DNA of 64,000 bases, taken from the NCBI GenBank assembly GCA_030827135.1, contig JAURFE010000001.1, positions 152,569 to 216,568 of the forward strand. Direction: 5' to 3'. Positions within the stretch are counted from its first letter, which is position 1; each line of letters opens with the position of its first letter. Source of the stretch: Vicinamibacterales bacterium. GTDB taxonomy: Bacteria; Acidobacteriota; Vicinamibacteria; Vicinamibacterales; SCN-69-37. Shown here in pieces: positions 25,184 to 34,329 of this stretch. The notes beneath the pieces are model-generated. The model worked only from the letters and a program-made list of their open reading frames with translations. It did no database searches and was not told the DNA's origin. A program made the translations under genes and the position numbers.

Positions 25184-26404
25184 TTACGGCTTCGGCAAAC
25201 TCCGAATCTTCAGTCCCAGTGTGAGCAGGAATCCAAGAATCGCGAGTGTCGCCAGGCCCAGGCCACGCCGCCGGAACGAGAGTTCCTCGAGCGCCGCCTC
25301 TCCGGCCGCCTGTGCGCGTGTCGTCGCGGCCAGCCCCTCCGCGAGTGATGCGTTGAAAGGCGCCTCAGCAAAGGAGTGTACGAGCACGCGGAGGCCCACG
25401 CGACTTTCCTGCGCATCCCGCAACGCCGTCATGCCGTCATCGACCAGCATGCCCGCTTCCTCTGCACGGGTCAGCACTTCCTCAGCCGCGTGAAAGTCCC
25501 TGTTGAGCTGGTCGAAGCCGGCGCGCATTGTGCGGATGACCGGCGCACCCGGCGTGTCCGCCTCGTGGCAGGTGGCGCACAACGCCGGCTCCTTGAAGTC
25601 GATCCACGCGTCGGTCGGATGCACGATCTTGTGGTTGGAGTGGCACGTGAGACACGCGGGCATCTCCATGGCCTCAAACGCGGTGCGTTTCGAACTGGCT
25701 TGATACAACTCGGCTTCGCGTAGGTGACACGTCGAGCAGACGTTGGCCACCGAATCGATGCCTGGAGGCGTGGCGCCGTGACTGCCGTGACACGTGCTGC
25801 AGGTGGGCGCCGACGTATCTCCGCGTTCGAGCAACGCATCCGCGTGCACCGAGTGCGACCAGTCGTCAAAGACCGCCGGGTCGCGATTAAACGGGGTCAT
25901 GCGATCGGCGCTGGCGTGACACGTCGCACATGTCGCCGCCACGTTCGCCGGCGCCACCGGCGAACGCGTGTCACGCACGGGCAACACGCCATGCGCTTTG
26001 TGGCAATCGCTGCAGGTGGCCACGCGGGTCTCCCCCTTGACCATCTGCTGTCCGTGCACACTCGTCAGATACTGCGCATGCTGGTCGGTGCGCACCTGCG
26101 GGCGGAACCTCCGCATGAAGGTCGGATCGCTGTGGCAGGATGCACACATCGCCGCAATCTTCGTGCGATCGACGGGGCCGGGTGTCCCAGCCCCATGACA
26201 GGACTCACACGTGACGCCATTCTGCTGATGCACGTCTCCCTGGAACGCCACCGCCGGATCCTGCACGTTTGCCGTTCCGGACGTCGCTGCGGGAGCTGGT
26301 GCCGGTGCCGCGGCTGGCTGCCTGGCGATCACCACCCACCCGGTCGCGCCGAGCCACGCGGCAAGGCCTCCCATCACTACTGCGTGCCGCATGCGTGGCG
26401 TCAT
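25184..26404 (-). CDS. Octaheme c-type cytochrome, membrane anchored
   Basis: 406 residues exported for periplasmic electron transfer. Eight CxxCH heme sites are visible (CESCH, CASCH, CSDCH, CATCH, CSTCH, CSTCH, CLTCH, CATCH). An N-terminal hydrophobic segment (about 8-28) and a C-terminal one (about 378-398) would anchor both ends. A Pro/Ala-rich linker follows the signal. The start has GGAGG 6 nt upstream and overlaps the cytochrome b stop (TGATG), tying it to the bc complex. Probable role: electron acceptor or exit module of the complex. A free-standing multiheme reductase is less likely given the coupling. Confidence 0.9.
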   Translation of the reverse strand: MTPRMRHAVVMGGLAAWLGATGWVVIARQPAAAPAPAPAATSGTANVQDPAVAFQGDVHQQNGVTCESCHGAGTPGPVDRTKIAAMCASCHSDPTFMRRFRPQVRTDQHAQYLTSVHGQQMVKGETRVATCSDCHKAHGVLPVRDTRSPVAPANVAATCATCHASADRMTPFNRDPAVFDDWSHSVHADALLERGDTSAPTCSTCHGSHGATPPGIDSVANVCSTCHLREAELYQASSKRTAFEAMEMPACLTCHSNHKIVHPTDAWIDFKEPALCATCHEADTPGAPVIRTMRAGFDQLNRDFHAAEEVLTRAEEAGMLVDDGMTALRDAQESRVGLRVLVHSFAEAPFNASLAEGLAATTRAQAAGEAALEELSFRRRGLGLATLAILGFLLTLGLKIRSLPKP

Positions 26405-27477
26405 CACTCGCCTCCCCAATACGCCAGAATCGTCATTACGGTCATGAAGAGCAGTGCCGCTGAGGCGAACCAGCTGCCCATGCGCCTTGAGCGTGCCGTG
26501 TTGGGATCGAGGAACGGCAAGAGCAGAATGCCGAGCGCGCCGACGCTGAGCACTGAAATGGCGACCAGTTCGCCTTCGAGTCCGAGGACGTGTCCCGGCA
26601 CCATCTTGAGGGCCTGGAACGACCACAGGAAATACCATTCGGGCCGAATCCCGGCGGGCGCGGCCGCAAACAAATCAGCTTTCTGTCCCAGCTCCCAGGG
26701 CAGATACGCCGAGAGCCCGGCCAGCAGCGCCAGCGCGACCATCCAGCCGAACAGATCCCGCAACGCGAAGTGCGGCACAAACGGCATGGTGGGCACGGGC
26801 CGCCCCATCCGGGCGGCCTCGGCTTCGATCGACGGCGGCACACTCATGCCGTGATACTGCACGAGCACCAGATGGAGCCCGAGCACCACGGTCGTAATTG
26901 CCGGCAACACGGCGACGTGGATGCCAAAAAATCTGGTCAATGTCGCGCCGGTCACGTCGGGCCCCCCGCGCAGAAACGTCACGACCCAGTCGCCAATCAC
27001 CGGAATGGCGCCGGGAATATCCGTGCCGACCCGTGTGGCAAAAAACGCGAGCTCATTCCACGGCAGCAGATACCCGGTGAAACCGAAGGCCAGAGTCACG
27101 AAGAGCAGCACCATGCCGGAGAGCCATGTGACTTCGCGCGGTTTTCGGTAGGCCTTCAGATACAGCACGCTGAACAGATGGATGAACGCCGCAGCCACCA
27201 TCAGGTTGGCCGACCACGAATGCAGCGACCGGATCAGCCAGCCGAACGGCACACGGGTCATGATGAACTGCACGCTGTCGTACGCCTCGGCCGACGACGG
27301 GCGGTAATACAACAACAACAGGATGCCGGTGGCGACCTGCACACCGAAGAAGAACAACGTCATCCCACCGAAGTAGTACCAGAACGAGTGCCGATGCATC
27401 GGCACGGTCTTATGGTCAATCGCGGCCTGCACCGCGTCTATCGGGAGCCGTTCCGCCAGCCACGTTCTGATGCTCAT
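26404..27477 (-). CDS. Cytochrome b of a bc complex (fused b6-type and subunit IV)
   Basis: Quinol-oxidising membrane subunit of 357 residues. The first heme-His pair (LHSW...FIHLF) has 13 residues between histidines and the second (GIHVAV...GLHLV) has 14, the spacing seen in b6f-type proteins. The C-terminal half carries the quinol-site motif PEWY in [13 protein letters not shown]. It is thus a fusion of b6- and subunit IV-like parts with about 7-8 membrane segments. It follows the Rieske gene by 7 bp and overlaps the octaheme gene. Confidence 0.93.
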   Translation of the reverse strand: MSIRTWLAERLPIDAVQAAIDHKTVPMHRHSFWYYFGGMTLFFFGVQVATGILLLLYYRPSSAEAYDSVQFIMTRVPFGWLIRSLHSWSANLMVAAAFIHLFSVLYLKAYRKPREVTWLSGMVLLFVTLAFGFTGYLLPWNELAFFATRVGTDIPGAIPVIGDWVVTFLRGGPDVTGATLTRFFGIHVAVLPAITTVVLGLHLVLVQYHGMSVPPSIEAEAARMGRPVPTMPFVPHFALRDLFGWMVALALLAGLSAYLPWELGQKADLFAAAPAGIRPEWYFLWSFQALKMVPGHVLGLEGELVAISVLSVGALGILLLPFLDPNTARSRRMGSWFASAALLFMTVMTILAYWGGE

Positions 27478-27484
27478 ACGGGTC

Positions 27485-27931
27485 TCACGTGCGTCGCGAA
27501 ATCACGATCTCGTCCCCTTGTTCGTGCGCATCGTACGAGTCGAGCGGTCGTGGCGGCGGGCCGGAGATATTGCGTCCCGTCAGGTCGTAATGGCCGTTGT
27601 GGCACGCGCACCAGATGTGCTCAAGGTCAGCGCGATACTGCACCGTACACGCCAGATGCGTGCATGTGCCGGCAAAGGCGCGTAATTCGCCGTTTTTGAG
27701 CCGCACCACCAGGGCCGGTTTCTGCCCGAACGGCACCAGACGCCCCGTATTCGGCGCCAGTGTCGCCGCCGGGCCGGCTTTGACGGTCAATGTCGGTGGT
27801 TCACTGACCTCAGGGGGACTGAGATAACGCATCACCGGAAAGAACACGGCGCCGCACACGCCCGCAAACCAGGACCCAAGGACCCAGTCAAGCCAGCGGC
27901 GACGGTCGGGGTTTGTGGGTGTGGCCGACAT
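27485..27931 (-). CDS. Rieske iron-sulfur protein
   Basis: 148-residue subunit with an N-terminal anchor (about 12-35) and a soluble Rieske domain. The cluster ligands are in CTHLAC (box 1) and CACHNGHYD (box 2). It carries electrons from quinol to the cytochrome c of the complex. It sits between the cytochrome c and cytochrome b genes, 7 bp from each, in a compact operon. Confidence 0.95.
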   Translation of the reverse strand: MSATPTNPDRRRWLDWVLGSWFAGVCGAVFFPVMRYLSPPEVSEPPTLTVKAGPAATLAPNTGRLVPFGQKPALVVRLKNGELRAFAGTCTHLACTVQYRADLEHIWCACHNGHYDLTGRNISGPPPRPLDSYDAHEQGDEIVISRRT

Positions 27932-27938
27932 GAGACTC

Positions 27939-28286
27939 CTATTTGAGCGACAACATATACGCGACGAGGTGATCGAGGTCCGCGCCCTTGACCTTCACGG
28001 CCGGCATCTTGTTCTTTGGGTTCTCCGCCTTCGGGTCCGACAGGTACTTGTGCAGCCAGGCCTGGTCGCGGGTCGCCCCGACCTTGGTCAACTCCGGGCC
28101 CATCTTGGCACCGGCAGTGCCGATGCGGTGGCACATCGAGCACTTCTGGGCCTTGTAGATCGCTTCGCCCTTGGCCTTGTCACCGGCCGGCGCCTGCGGC
28201 GCCGCGTCGGTCCGCGCGGTCACGGCCGCAGACAGTCCAAGGGTCATCACCAACGCCACACCAAATACGCTCATTTTCTTCATCAT
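27939..28286 (-). CDS. Monoheme cytochrome c of the bc complex
   Basis: 115 residues: a signal peptide (about 1-25) and one c-type heme site CSMCH, with an axial Met likely in KMPAVKVKG. It is the first gene of the bc operon. The ATG at 28286 was taken because AAGG lies 7 nt upstream; GTG at 28292 and ATG at 28283 are close alternatives. Likely the c1-like partner or a mobile electron carrier. Confidence 0.88.
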   Translation of the reverse strand: MMKKMSVFGVALVMTLGLSAAVTARTDAAPQAPAGDKAKGEAIYKAQKCSMCHRIGTAGAKMGPELTKVGATRDQAWLHKYLSDPKAENPKNKMPAVKVKGADLDHLVAYMLSLK

Positions 28287-28461
28287 CTGCACACCTTACC
28301 CCCTCCGGGTGTCCTGCGCCGTTGCAACTTCGATGCCACGGCACACCGGCGCCAAGTGGTCCTCAGATAGGCTGTTGTTTCTCGGAATATTCCGCACCTC
28401 AAGGAAACTTGGGGAAAAATCTCGGAACCGGACAGAGGATACTGTGCGCCGAGGTTGCCTG
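28287..28461. other. Divergent promoter region between bc operon and amidase
   Basis: 175 bp with lower GC around 28370-28440. No word array is present. I cannot place a clear -35/-10 pair, although the region must hold promoters for both directions. Confidence 0.5.
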
Positions 28462-30024
28462 ATGACGATGCGTCCGCTTCTGCCCCTCTTCCTTGTAGTG
28501 CTTGGTTCGCTGCCGATCCACGCGACTCCCCAACGGTCGGTCGATGTCGTCGAACTCTCCATCGCGCAGATCCAGACGAGCTTCCGCGCGAGGACGCTGA
28601 CCTGTCGTGCGCTCGTCGAGGCGTATCTCGCGCGCATCGCCGCGCACGACGCAGCCGGCGCGCGGCTGAATGCCATCACCGTCACGAACCCCCAGGCGCT
28701 GGTCGACGCCGATGCGATGGACCGAGACTTTGCCGCAGGCCGCCCACGCGGACCGCTGCACTGTGTGCCGATGATCGTCAAGGACAACTTCGAAACCCTC
28801 GGCATGCAGAGTGCCGCCGGGTCACTCGCCCTCGAAGGATTCGTTTCGGATCGCGACGCCTTCCAGGTCGCGCGCATCAAAGCGGCCGGCGCACTCGTGC
28901 TGGCGAAATCCAACATGGCGGAGTGGGCCTTCAGTCCCTATGAAACGGTGAGTTCCGTGCACCCCGGCTATACACGCAACCCCTACGACACCTCACGCGT
29001 CACGGCCGGCTCGTCGGGCGGCACGGCGGCGGCTGTGGCAGCCAGCTTCGGCGCCGCCGGTCTTGGCAGTGACACGGGTAACTCGATTCGCGGACCGTCC
29101 GCACATCAGGCTCTCGTGGGTATTCGATCGACGATGGGACTGACGAGCCGGACGGGTGTGGTGCCCCTCAACCTGCAGGCGGACATTGCCGGCCCCATGG
29201 CACGCACGGTGGCTGACGCCGTCGCAATCTTCCAGGTCATTGCCGGCGTCGACCCCGACGACCCCGTGACCGCAGCGGCAGGCGGGCGGACCATCCCGCA
29301 GTATTCGGAGAGCCTCCGCGCCGATGGCCTGAAGGGGGCGCGCATCGGGGTCCTTCGCCAGGCGTATGAGCGGGGTGGTGGGGGTGGCGTGGGTGTTGAT
29401 CCCGAGGTCGCGGCGGTGTTTGCGGCGGCCGTGAACGCGCTGGAGGCCGCCGGCGCGACGGTCGTCGACCCAGCCGCGATCGATTTTTCGACCGTACGGC
29501 GCGAACAGGGCGCGGGCACGTGCGCGGGGTTCCCGTACGATATCGCGCAGTGGTTCGCGCATCACGCCGGAAAGACGCCGGTGTCCTCACTCGCCGACGT
29601 GCTGCGCTCGCGGCGCTACCACCCGTCCGTGCAGTCGCGTCTGCAGTCGGCTGCCGAGGCCAAGGCCACCGCCCCCGATTCGCCGGCGTGTCAGGCCGAG
29701 GGCCGGTACCGCGCCGCGTACGGCGCGGCGATCACCGCACGCATGGATGAACTGAAGCTCGACGCGTACGTGTATCCCACGTGGAGTTTCCCGCCGCGAC
29801 TGATCGGGGATCTCAACACGCCGCATGGCGACAACAGCCAGGTGTTCTCCCCTACGTCCGGCTTCCCCGCCATCAACGTCCCGATGGGCTACACCCGCGG
29901 CAACCGCCTGCCGGCCGGCATCACGTTTTTTGGTCGCGCCTGGGATGAAGCGACGCTCATCCGGCTCTCATACGCCTACGAGCAGGCGACCAGGCACCGA
30001 AGGGCGCCTTCAATGGGGCAATGA
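28462..30024 (+). CDS. Exported amidase (amidase-signature family)
   Basis: Hydrolyses an amide; the substrate is unknown. The 520 residues start with a signal peptide (about 1-21). The Ser-cisSer-Lys triad is visible: Lys107 in IVKDNF, Ser184/185 in TAGSSGGTAA, and the nucleophile Ser208 in GSDTGNSIRGPS. GAGG lies 7 nt before the ATG. The final residues SMGQ and the TGA are encoded by the first CAATGGGG words of the adjacent array, so the C-terminus appears to have been replaced or extended by the repeat. Export makes a role in peptide or wall amide turnover plausible. Confidence 0.9.
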   Translation: MTMRPLLPLFLVVLGSLPIHATPQRSVDVVELSIAQIQTSFRARTLTCRALVEAYLARIAAHDAAGARLNAITVTNPQALVDADAMDRDFAAGRPRGPLHCVPMIVKDNFETLGMQSAAGSLALEGFVSDRDAFQVARIKAAGALVLAKSNMAEWAFSPYETVSSVHPGYTRNPYDTSRVTAGSSGGTAAAVAASFGAAGLGSDTGNSIRGPSAHQALVGIRSTMGLTSRTGVVPLNLQADIAGPMARTVADAVAIFQVIAGVDPDDPVTAAAGGRTIPQYSESLRADGLKGARIGVLRQAYERGGGGGVGVDPEVAAVFAAAVNALEAAGATVVDPAAIDFSTVRREQGAGTCAGFPYDIAQWFAHHAGKTPVSSLADVLRSRRYHPSVQSRLQSAAEAKATAPDSPACQAEGRYRAAYGAAITARMDELKLDAYVYPTWSFPPRLIGDLNTPHGDNSQVFSPTSGFPAINVPMGYTRGNRLPAGITFFGRAWDEATLIRLSYAYEQATRHRRAPSMGQ

Positions 30025-30151
30025 GGCAATGGGGCAATGGAATTCCCGTAATGAGGCAATTACTGAATGCAATTCTCAGAATTCCCGGAATTCCATCGCC
30101 TCATTGCCTCATTGCCCCATTCCATTGCCCCATTGCCTCATTGCCCCATTG
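30011..30151. repeat. CAATGRGG word array with perfect 33-bp inverted arms
   Basis: Arms 30011-30043 and 30119-30151 are exact reverse complements composed of CAATGGGG and CAATGAGG. Further copies continue to about 30170. The left arm supplies the last codons of the amidase. It lies between the convergent amidase and porin genes. Confidence 0.9.
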
Positions 30152-30174
30152 CCTCATTGCCTCATTACTGAACG

Positions 30175-31266
30175 TCAGAACGTAATGAGCGCGTGGACGC
30201 TGAACTTGCGATCGGTGGGTTTCGAGACCACTCCGCCGCGGTAGCTGAGCTGTTCGACGTTCGCCAGCAAGGCGGCTGTCGCTGCACCCGGCTTCGGGAA
30301 CCAGTAGGCCACGCCGGTAATCAGGCGCCGCTGCGACCCGGCCACGTCCACGTTCGGATCAAAGAAGTCCATGCGCAGCAAACCTTCGAGGCCGCGACCC
30401 TTGCGATCGAAGAACGGCGTCACAAACACTGAGAGTCCCTCGCCGGTGACCTTGGTCGCGGTCGGCAGTGGCTGGTCAACCTTCTTCAACAGGTCCAGTC
30501 CTGCGTTGAAACGGGCGTGTTCAAACCAGACCGTCCCCATCGCCCGCGTTCGCGGCGCATCCTTCACATAGGCATCCGCGTGGTAATACCCCGTCAGACG
30601 CAGTCCCTTGGCCACGCTGTGGTCGGGCAACGGACGCACGGTCACACGCGCCATGAGCGCCTTCTGTTCGTTCACTTCGGCCTTGTTGTAGCCCTCGCCG
30701 TTGTAGACACCCACGTGGACGTCGCCGTACTTCCCGAGTGGCGCGCGCCAGGACACGCCGATATCGGCGGACGCCAGCGCGGCATCACGCTCGCTGAAGG
30801 ACAACCCCTGAAAGCGATACCGGTAGACGCTCTCCTGGCCGTCGACAAACGGCGTCTGCTGCATGCCCGCACGGACGCTCATGTCGTGCGGCAGCGCCAC
30901 GTTGAAGTAGGCGAACTTCAGGCGGAACATCAGCGACCCTGCGACGCTGGTGTCGTTCTGCATGACGATGTCGGGCGTCACGCGGAAGGTGATGCGGTCG
31001 GTGACCGACCCGGTCACGTTGATGTAGCTGCGCATCAGATTAAACGCGTTTCCGGTGACCGTGCGGCCGGCCGCGTCCCGGACCTTTGGCGCGTCCACCA
31101 CCGTGTAGTCGGCAAAGATGGTCGCCCCCACCCGGATGGACGGCACCGACGGCGCCGCACTACTGGCGGCCGGCTGCGCCGTTGTCTGCACCGCCGCCTG
31201 CGCCGCCGCCCAGACCGGGCTCAGCACCACCATTGTTCCCGTGACCCACCCTGCGATTCTGCCCAC
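30175..31266 (-). CDS. Porin-like outer-membrane beta-barrel protein
   Basis: 363 residues with a signal peptide (about 1-24, ending AAAQA) and a C-terminal half rich in alternating aromatic strands, ending in Phe (HALITF) as outer-membrane barrels do. Segments such as RSYINVTGSVTDRITFRVTP and MQQTPFVDGQE resemble the O/P-type porins, some of which pass phosphate. The GTG at 31266 is preferred because AGGGGG lies 6 nt upstream. It is divergent from the TonB receptor module and might share its regulation. Confidence 0.75.
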   Translation of the reverse strand: MGRIAGWVTGTMVVLSPVWAAAQAAVQTTAQPAASSAAPSVPSIRVGATIFADYTVVDAPKVRDAAGRTVTGNAFNLMRSYINVTGSVTDRITFRVTPDIVMQNDTSVAGSLMFRLKFAYFNVALPHDMSVRAGMQQTPFVDGQESVYRYRFQGLSFSERDAALASADIGVSWRAPLGKYGDVHVGVYNGEGYNKAEVNEQKALMARVTVRPLPDHSVAKGLRLTGYYHADAYVKDAPRTRAMGTVWFEHARFNAGLDLLKKVDQPLPTATKVTGEGLSVFVTPFFDRKGRGLEGLLRMDFFDPNVDVAGSQRRLITGVAYWFPKPGAATAALLANVEQLSYRGGVVSKPTDRKFSVHALITF

Positions 31267-31391
31267 GTCATCCCCCTTCACATCCGACGATTTCGTCGCG
31301 TCCTCGCGACACGACCGTTACACCGTAGTGAACGATGCAACCGTCATGTTTCCACAACACGACGCCGGTGTTAATTCCATGTGACAAGTCG

Positions 31392-31439
31392 GCTCATCCG
31401 CCCATCCGCTCATCCGCCCATCCGCCCATCCGCCCATCC
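31392..31439. repeat. Six-copy octamer array (GCYCATCC)
   Basis: GCTCATCC/GCCCATCC are repeated six times in direct orientation, in the divergent promoter region (31267-31551) between porin and TonB receptor. No stop codon or gene end is involved here. Confidence 0.9.
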
Positions 31440-31551
31440 ATTTAACCGCGTTGTAACGTCCGCGTCGTCTTCCGATCACAGCCCCTCTCTAGCCTCAGTG
31501 CTCGTAGGACACGGCCACGTGGGCGGGTCGTGCATTTGGAGGACTGGACAC

Positions 31552-34302
31552 ATGAATTTTTTCTGTCGCGCGGCACTCGTTCTGGCCGTCATGGCGGTGA
31601 GCGCCCTGGGCGTCCACGCGCAGGCCCCGCAGCAAGGCCGGGTCACCGGCCGGGTGCTGGATGGCATCAACGCGTCGCCGCTGCCCGGCGTGACGGTCGA
31701 GGTGGTCGGCTCCACCTATGCAACCGTCACCGATCTTGATGGGAAGTATGCCCTGCTGCTGCCGCTCGGCAGCCATCAGATCCGGATCGGCCTGTCGGGT
31801 TTCGCTGACAAGGTGGTCACGGTCGACCTGAACACCACCGCGGCGCGGACGCTCGATGTGACGCTGGCGCTGGCCGGGTTCTCCGAACAGGTCAACGTCA
31901 CGGGACAGCTTCAGACGGAGGCGACGTCGAGCGCGTCGACCCAACTGCTCGAACGGCGCCGGGCCACGACCATCAACGACAACATGGGCGGCCAGGAAAT
32001 GAAGGCGAACGCCGACGGCGACGCCGCCGCCGCGTTGCAGCGCGTGACCGGCCTGTCGGTGGTGGATGGACAGTATGTGTTCGTCCGCGGCCTCGGGGAA
32101 CGCTACAGCAACACCACGCTGGGGGGCGCCGTGTTGCCCTCGACCGAGCCGGAGCGCAAGGTGGTCGCACTCGACATGTTCCCCGCGAGCCTGCTCGACA
32201 GCGTCCAGGTCGTGAAGTCCTTCACGCCTGATCGCTCGGCGGAATTTGCCGGTGGCCTCGTCGAAATCAACATGTCGAAGCTGCCGAACCGCCCGACGTT
32301 TGATCTCTCGGTCAACGGCGGCATGAACTCGCTGGTGTTCGGCAAGACGGTGCTCGACCACGCCTCCGGCGATCGCGACTACCTCGGCCTCAGGAACTCC
32401 AACCGCGCCCTGCCGGCCATCTTCCCCACCACCCGCCTGATTCGCGGCGGCATCTACACCCCGGAAGTCGGCGAACTGGTCACCGACCTCGAACGGTATG
32501 GTGAAGCCCTCCCGAATGTCTGGACCCCCGAATCCCGCGACGGTCGCGCCAACACCGGCTTCGGTCTGTCATTCGGCCAGCGGTTCGGACGCCTCGGCGT
32601 CTCGGCGAGCCTGAACCAGTCCTACAAGTCCAGTTTCACGGATGAAGACCAGGTCTACTACGCGCTCGAAGGCAGCACCCTGACGCCGTTCTCGACCTAC
32701 AACTACAAGTCGGGCTCGACCACCGGGTCACTCTCCGGCCTTGTGAACCTTGGCTATCAGCTCTCCCAGAGCCATCGTGTGGGCTTCCAGGGCTTCTCGA
32801 CCAACCGCGGCACGCGTGAGACGCGCACGTTCGAAGGGTACAACGATGACGCCGGCCGCAACCTGCGGAACGCGCGGCTCCTGTGGCTCGAAGAAGAGCT
32901 GCGCAGCGGGCAGGTCACCGGTGAACACTTCTTCCCCGCCATCTCGAACAGCCGCATCGACTGGCGCGTCACTGTGTCCCGATCGCAGCGGAACGAGCCG
33001 GACATTCGCGAAACCCTCTACCAGCAGATTGGCGCGAACTACGTGCTCGCCGATGAATCCCAGAGCGGTCTCCGCATGTTCAACACCCTGCAGGAGGACG
33101 TCGTCGACGTCGCCACCAACTGGAGCGTCGCGTTTGCCGGGCCCCAGGGCATGCCGGCCCTGCTGAAGTTCGGACCGAGCTACAGCACGCGCGAACGCGA
33201 CTTCGATTCGCGCCGCTTCCGCTTCATCCCGCTCAACACCACCCGCTTCGACCTGACCCAGACGCCGGAGCGGCTGTTCACCCCTGACAACATCGGCACG
33301 CGGTTTGAACTGCGCGAAGAAACCCGCGCGACCGACTCCTATGACGCGGAACAGGAAGTCATCGCCGGCTACGGCATGCTCGACCTTTCGGTCAATCCGC
33401 GCCTCCGGTTCATCGCGGGCGCCCGCGTCGAGAAATACACGCAGACGGTCAACACGTTCGACCTCTTCGGCACCGACGTATTCGGCAGCCAGGACGTCAT
33501 CACCGGCAAGATCGCCTCGACTGACTTCTTCCCGGCCTTCAACGTGGTCTACGCCACACGCCAGGATCAGAACCTCCGCGTCAGCTTCAGCCAGACGGTC
33601 AACCGCCCCGACTTCCGTGAACTCGCGCCCTTCGAATTCACCGACATCGTCGGTGGCCGCGCGGTCATCGGCAACCCGGACCTCGAACGGTCGCTGATTC
33701 AGAACTATGACGTGCGCTACGAATGGTTCGGCGACGCCGAGGAAGTGTTGTCGGCGGGCGTCTTCTACAAACGCTTCGACCAGCCGATTGAACGCTTCGT
33801 CGAGCCGACGGCGCAGCTGCGCACGTCGTTCACCAACGCCGACGCCGCCCGCAACTTCGGCCTGGAACTCGAAGCTCGCAAGCGCCTGTCCGAGTACCTC
33901 CTCATCGGCGCCAACTACACGTTCGTCGACTCAAGCATCACGCTCAACGCGTTCCAGACGAACGTCCTCACGTCGCTCAAGCGCGCCCTCGCCGGCACCT
34001 CCAAGCACATCGTCAACGGCCTGATCGAAGCGCGCCTGCCGCTCTTCACCGCACGCGTGCTGGTGAACAGCTTCAGCGAACGGATCGCCGAAGTCGGGTC
34101 ACTCGGTCTCCCCGACATCTTTGAAGAGGGCCGCACCACGGTGGATGCCGCGATCTCGCGCCGCCTCGGCCGTTTCAGCCTGCGCCTCTCCGGCGAAAAC
34201 CTCACGGACGTTGCCGTCCGTTACCTGCAGGGTCCACAGACCCATCGCGAGTTCAAGCTGGGCCGCACCTTCGCGTTCCAGGTGGGCTTTTCGGCTTTCT
34301 AA
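31552..34302 (+). CDS. TonB-dependent receptor
   Basis: 916-residue outer-membrane receptor: signal peptide (about 1-24), a carboxypeptidase-regulatory domain (about 30-105), a plug with INDNMGGQEMKANADGDAAA and VRGLGERYSNTTLGG (about 145-250), and a long barrel ending FQVGFSAF. GGAGG lies 9 nt before the ATG. It is followed by a surface protein (27 bp) and a lipoprotein gene, forming a three-gene module. The plug differs from the Oar-type receptor at 14 kb, so it probably takes a different ligand, which cannot be named. Confidence 0.93.
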   Translation: MNFFCRAALVLAVMAVSALGVHAQAPQQGRVTGRVLDGINASPLPGVTVEVVGSTYATVTDLDGKYALLLPLGSHQIRIGLSGFADKVVTVDLNTTAARTLDVTLALAGFSEQVNVTGQLQTEATSSASTQLLERRRATTINDNMGGQEMKANADGDAAAALQRVTGLSVVDGQYVFVRGLGERYSNTTLGGAVLPSTEPERKVVALDMFPASLLDSVQVVKSFTPDRSAEFAGGLVEINMSKLPNRPTFDLSVNGGMNSLVFGKTVLDHASGDRDYLGLRNSNRALPAIFPTTRLIRGGIYTPEVGELVTDLERYGEALPNVWTPESRDGRANTGFGLSFGQRFGRLGVSASLNQSYKSSFTDEDQVYYALEGSTLTPFSTYNYKSGSTTGSLSGLVNLGYQLSQSHRVGFQGFSTNRGTRETRTFEGYNDDAGRNLRNARLLWLEEELRSGQVTGEHFFPAISNSRIDWRVTVSRSQRNEPDIRETLYQQIGANYVLADESQSGLRMFNTLQEDVVDVATNWSVAFAGPQGMPALLKFGPSYSTRERDFDSRRFRFIPLNTTRFDLTQTPERLFTPDNIGTRFELREETRATDSYDAEQEVIAGYGMLDLSVNPRLRFIAGARVEKYTQTVNTFDLFGTDVFGSQDVITGKIASTDFFPAFNVVYATRQDQNLRVSFSQTVNRPDFRELAPFEFTDIVGGRAVIGNPDLERSLIQNYDVRYEWFGDAEEVLSAGVFYKRFDQPIERFVEPTAQLRTSFTNADAARNFGLELEARKRLSEYLLIGANYTFVDSSITLNAFQTNVLTSLKRALAGTSKHIVNGLIEARLPLFTARVLVNSFSERIAEVGSLGLPDIFEEGRTTVDAAISRRLGRFSLRLSGENLTDVAVRYLQGPQTHREFKLGRTFAFQVGFSAF

Positions 34303-34329
34303 ACGTCGAGCAACTGGAGACATTCATTC

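Noticed and set aside
31267-31391. Pho box upstream of the porin
   Set aside because: GTTCAC-like pieces are present but no two 7-bp repeats with 11-bp spacing could be set; too weak to list.
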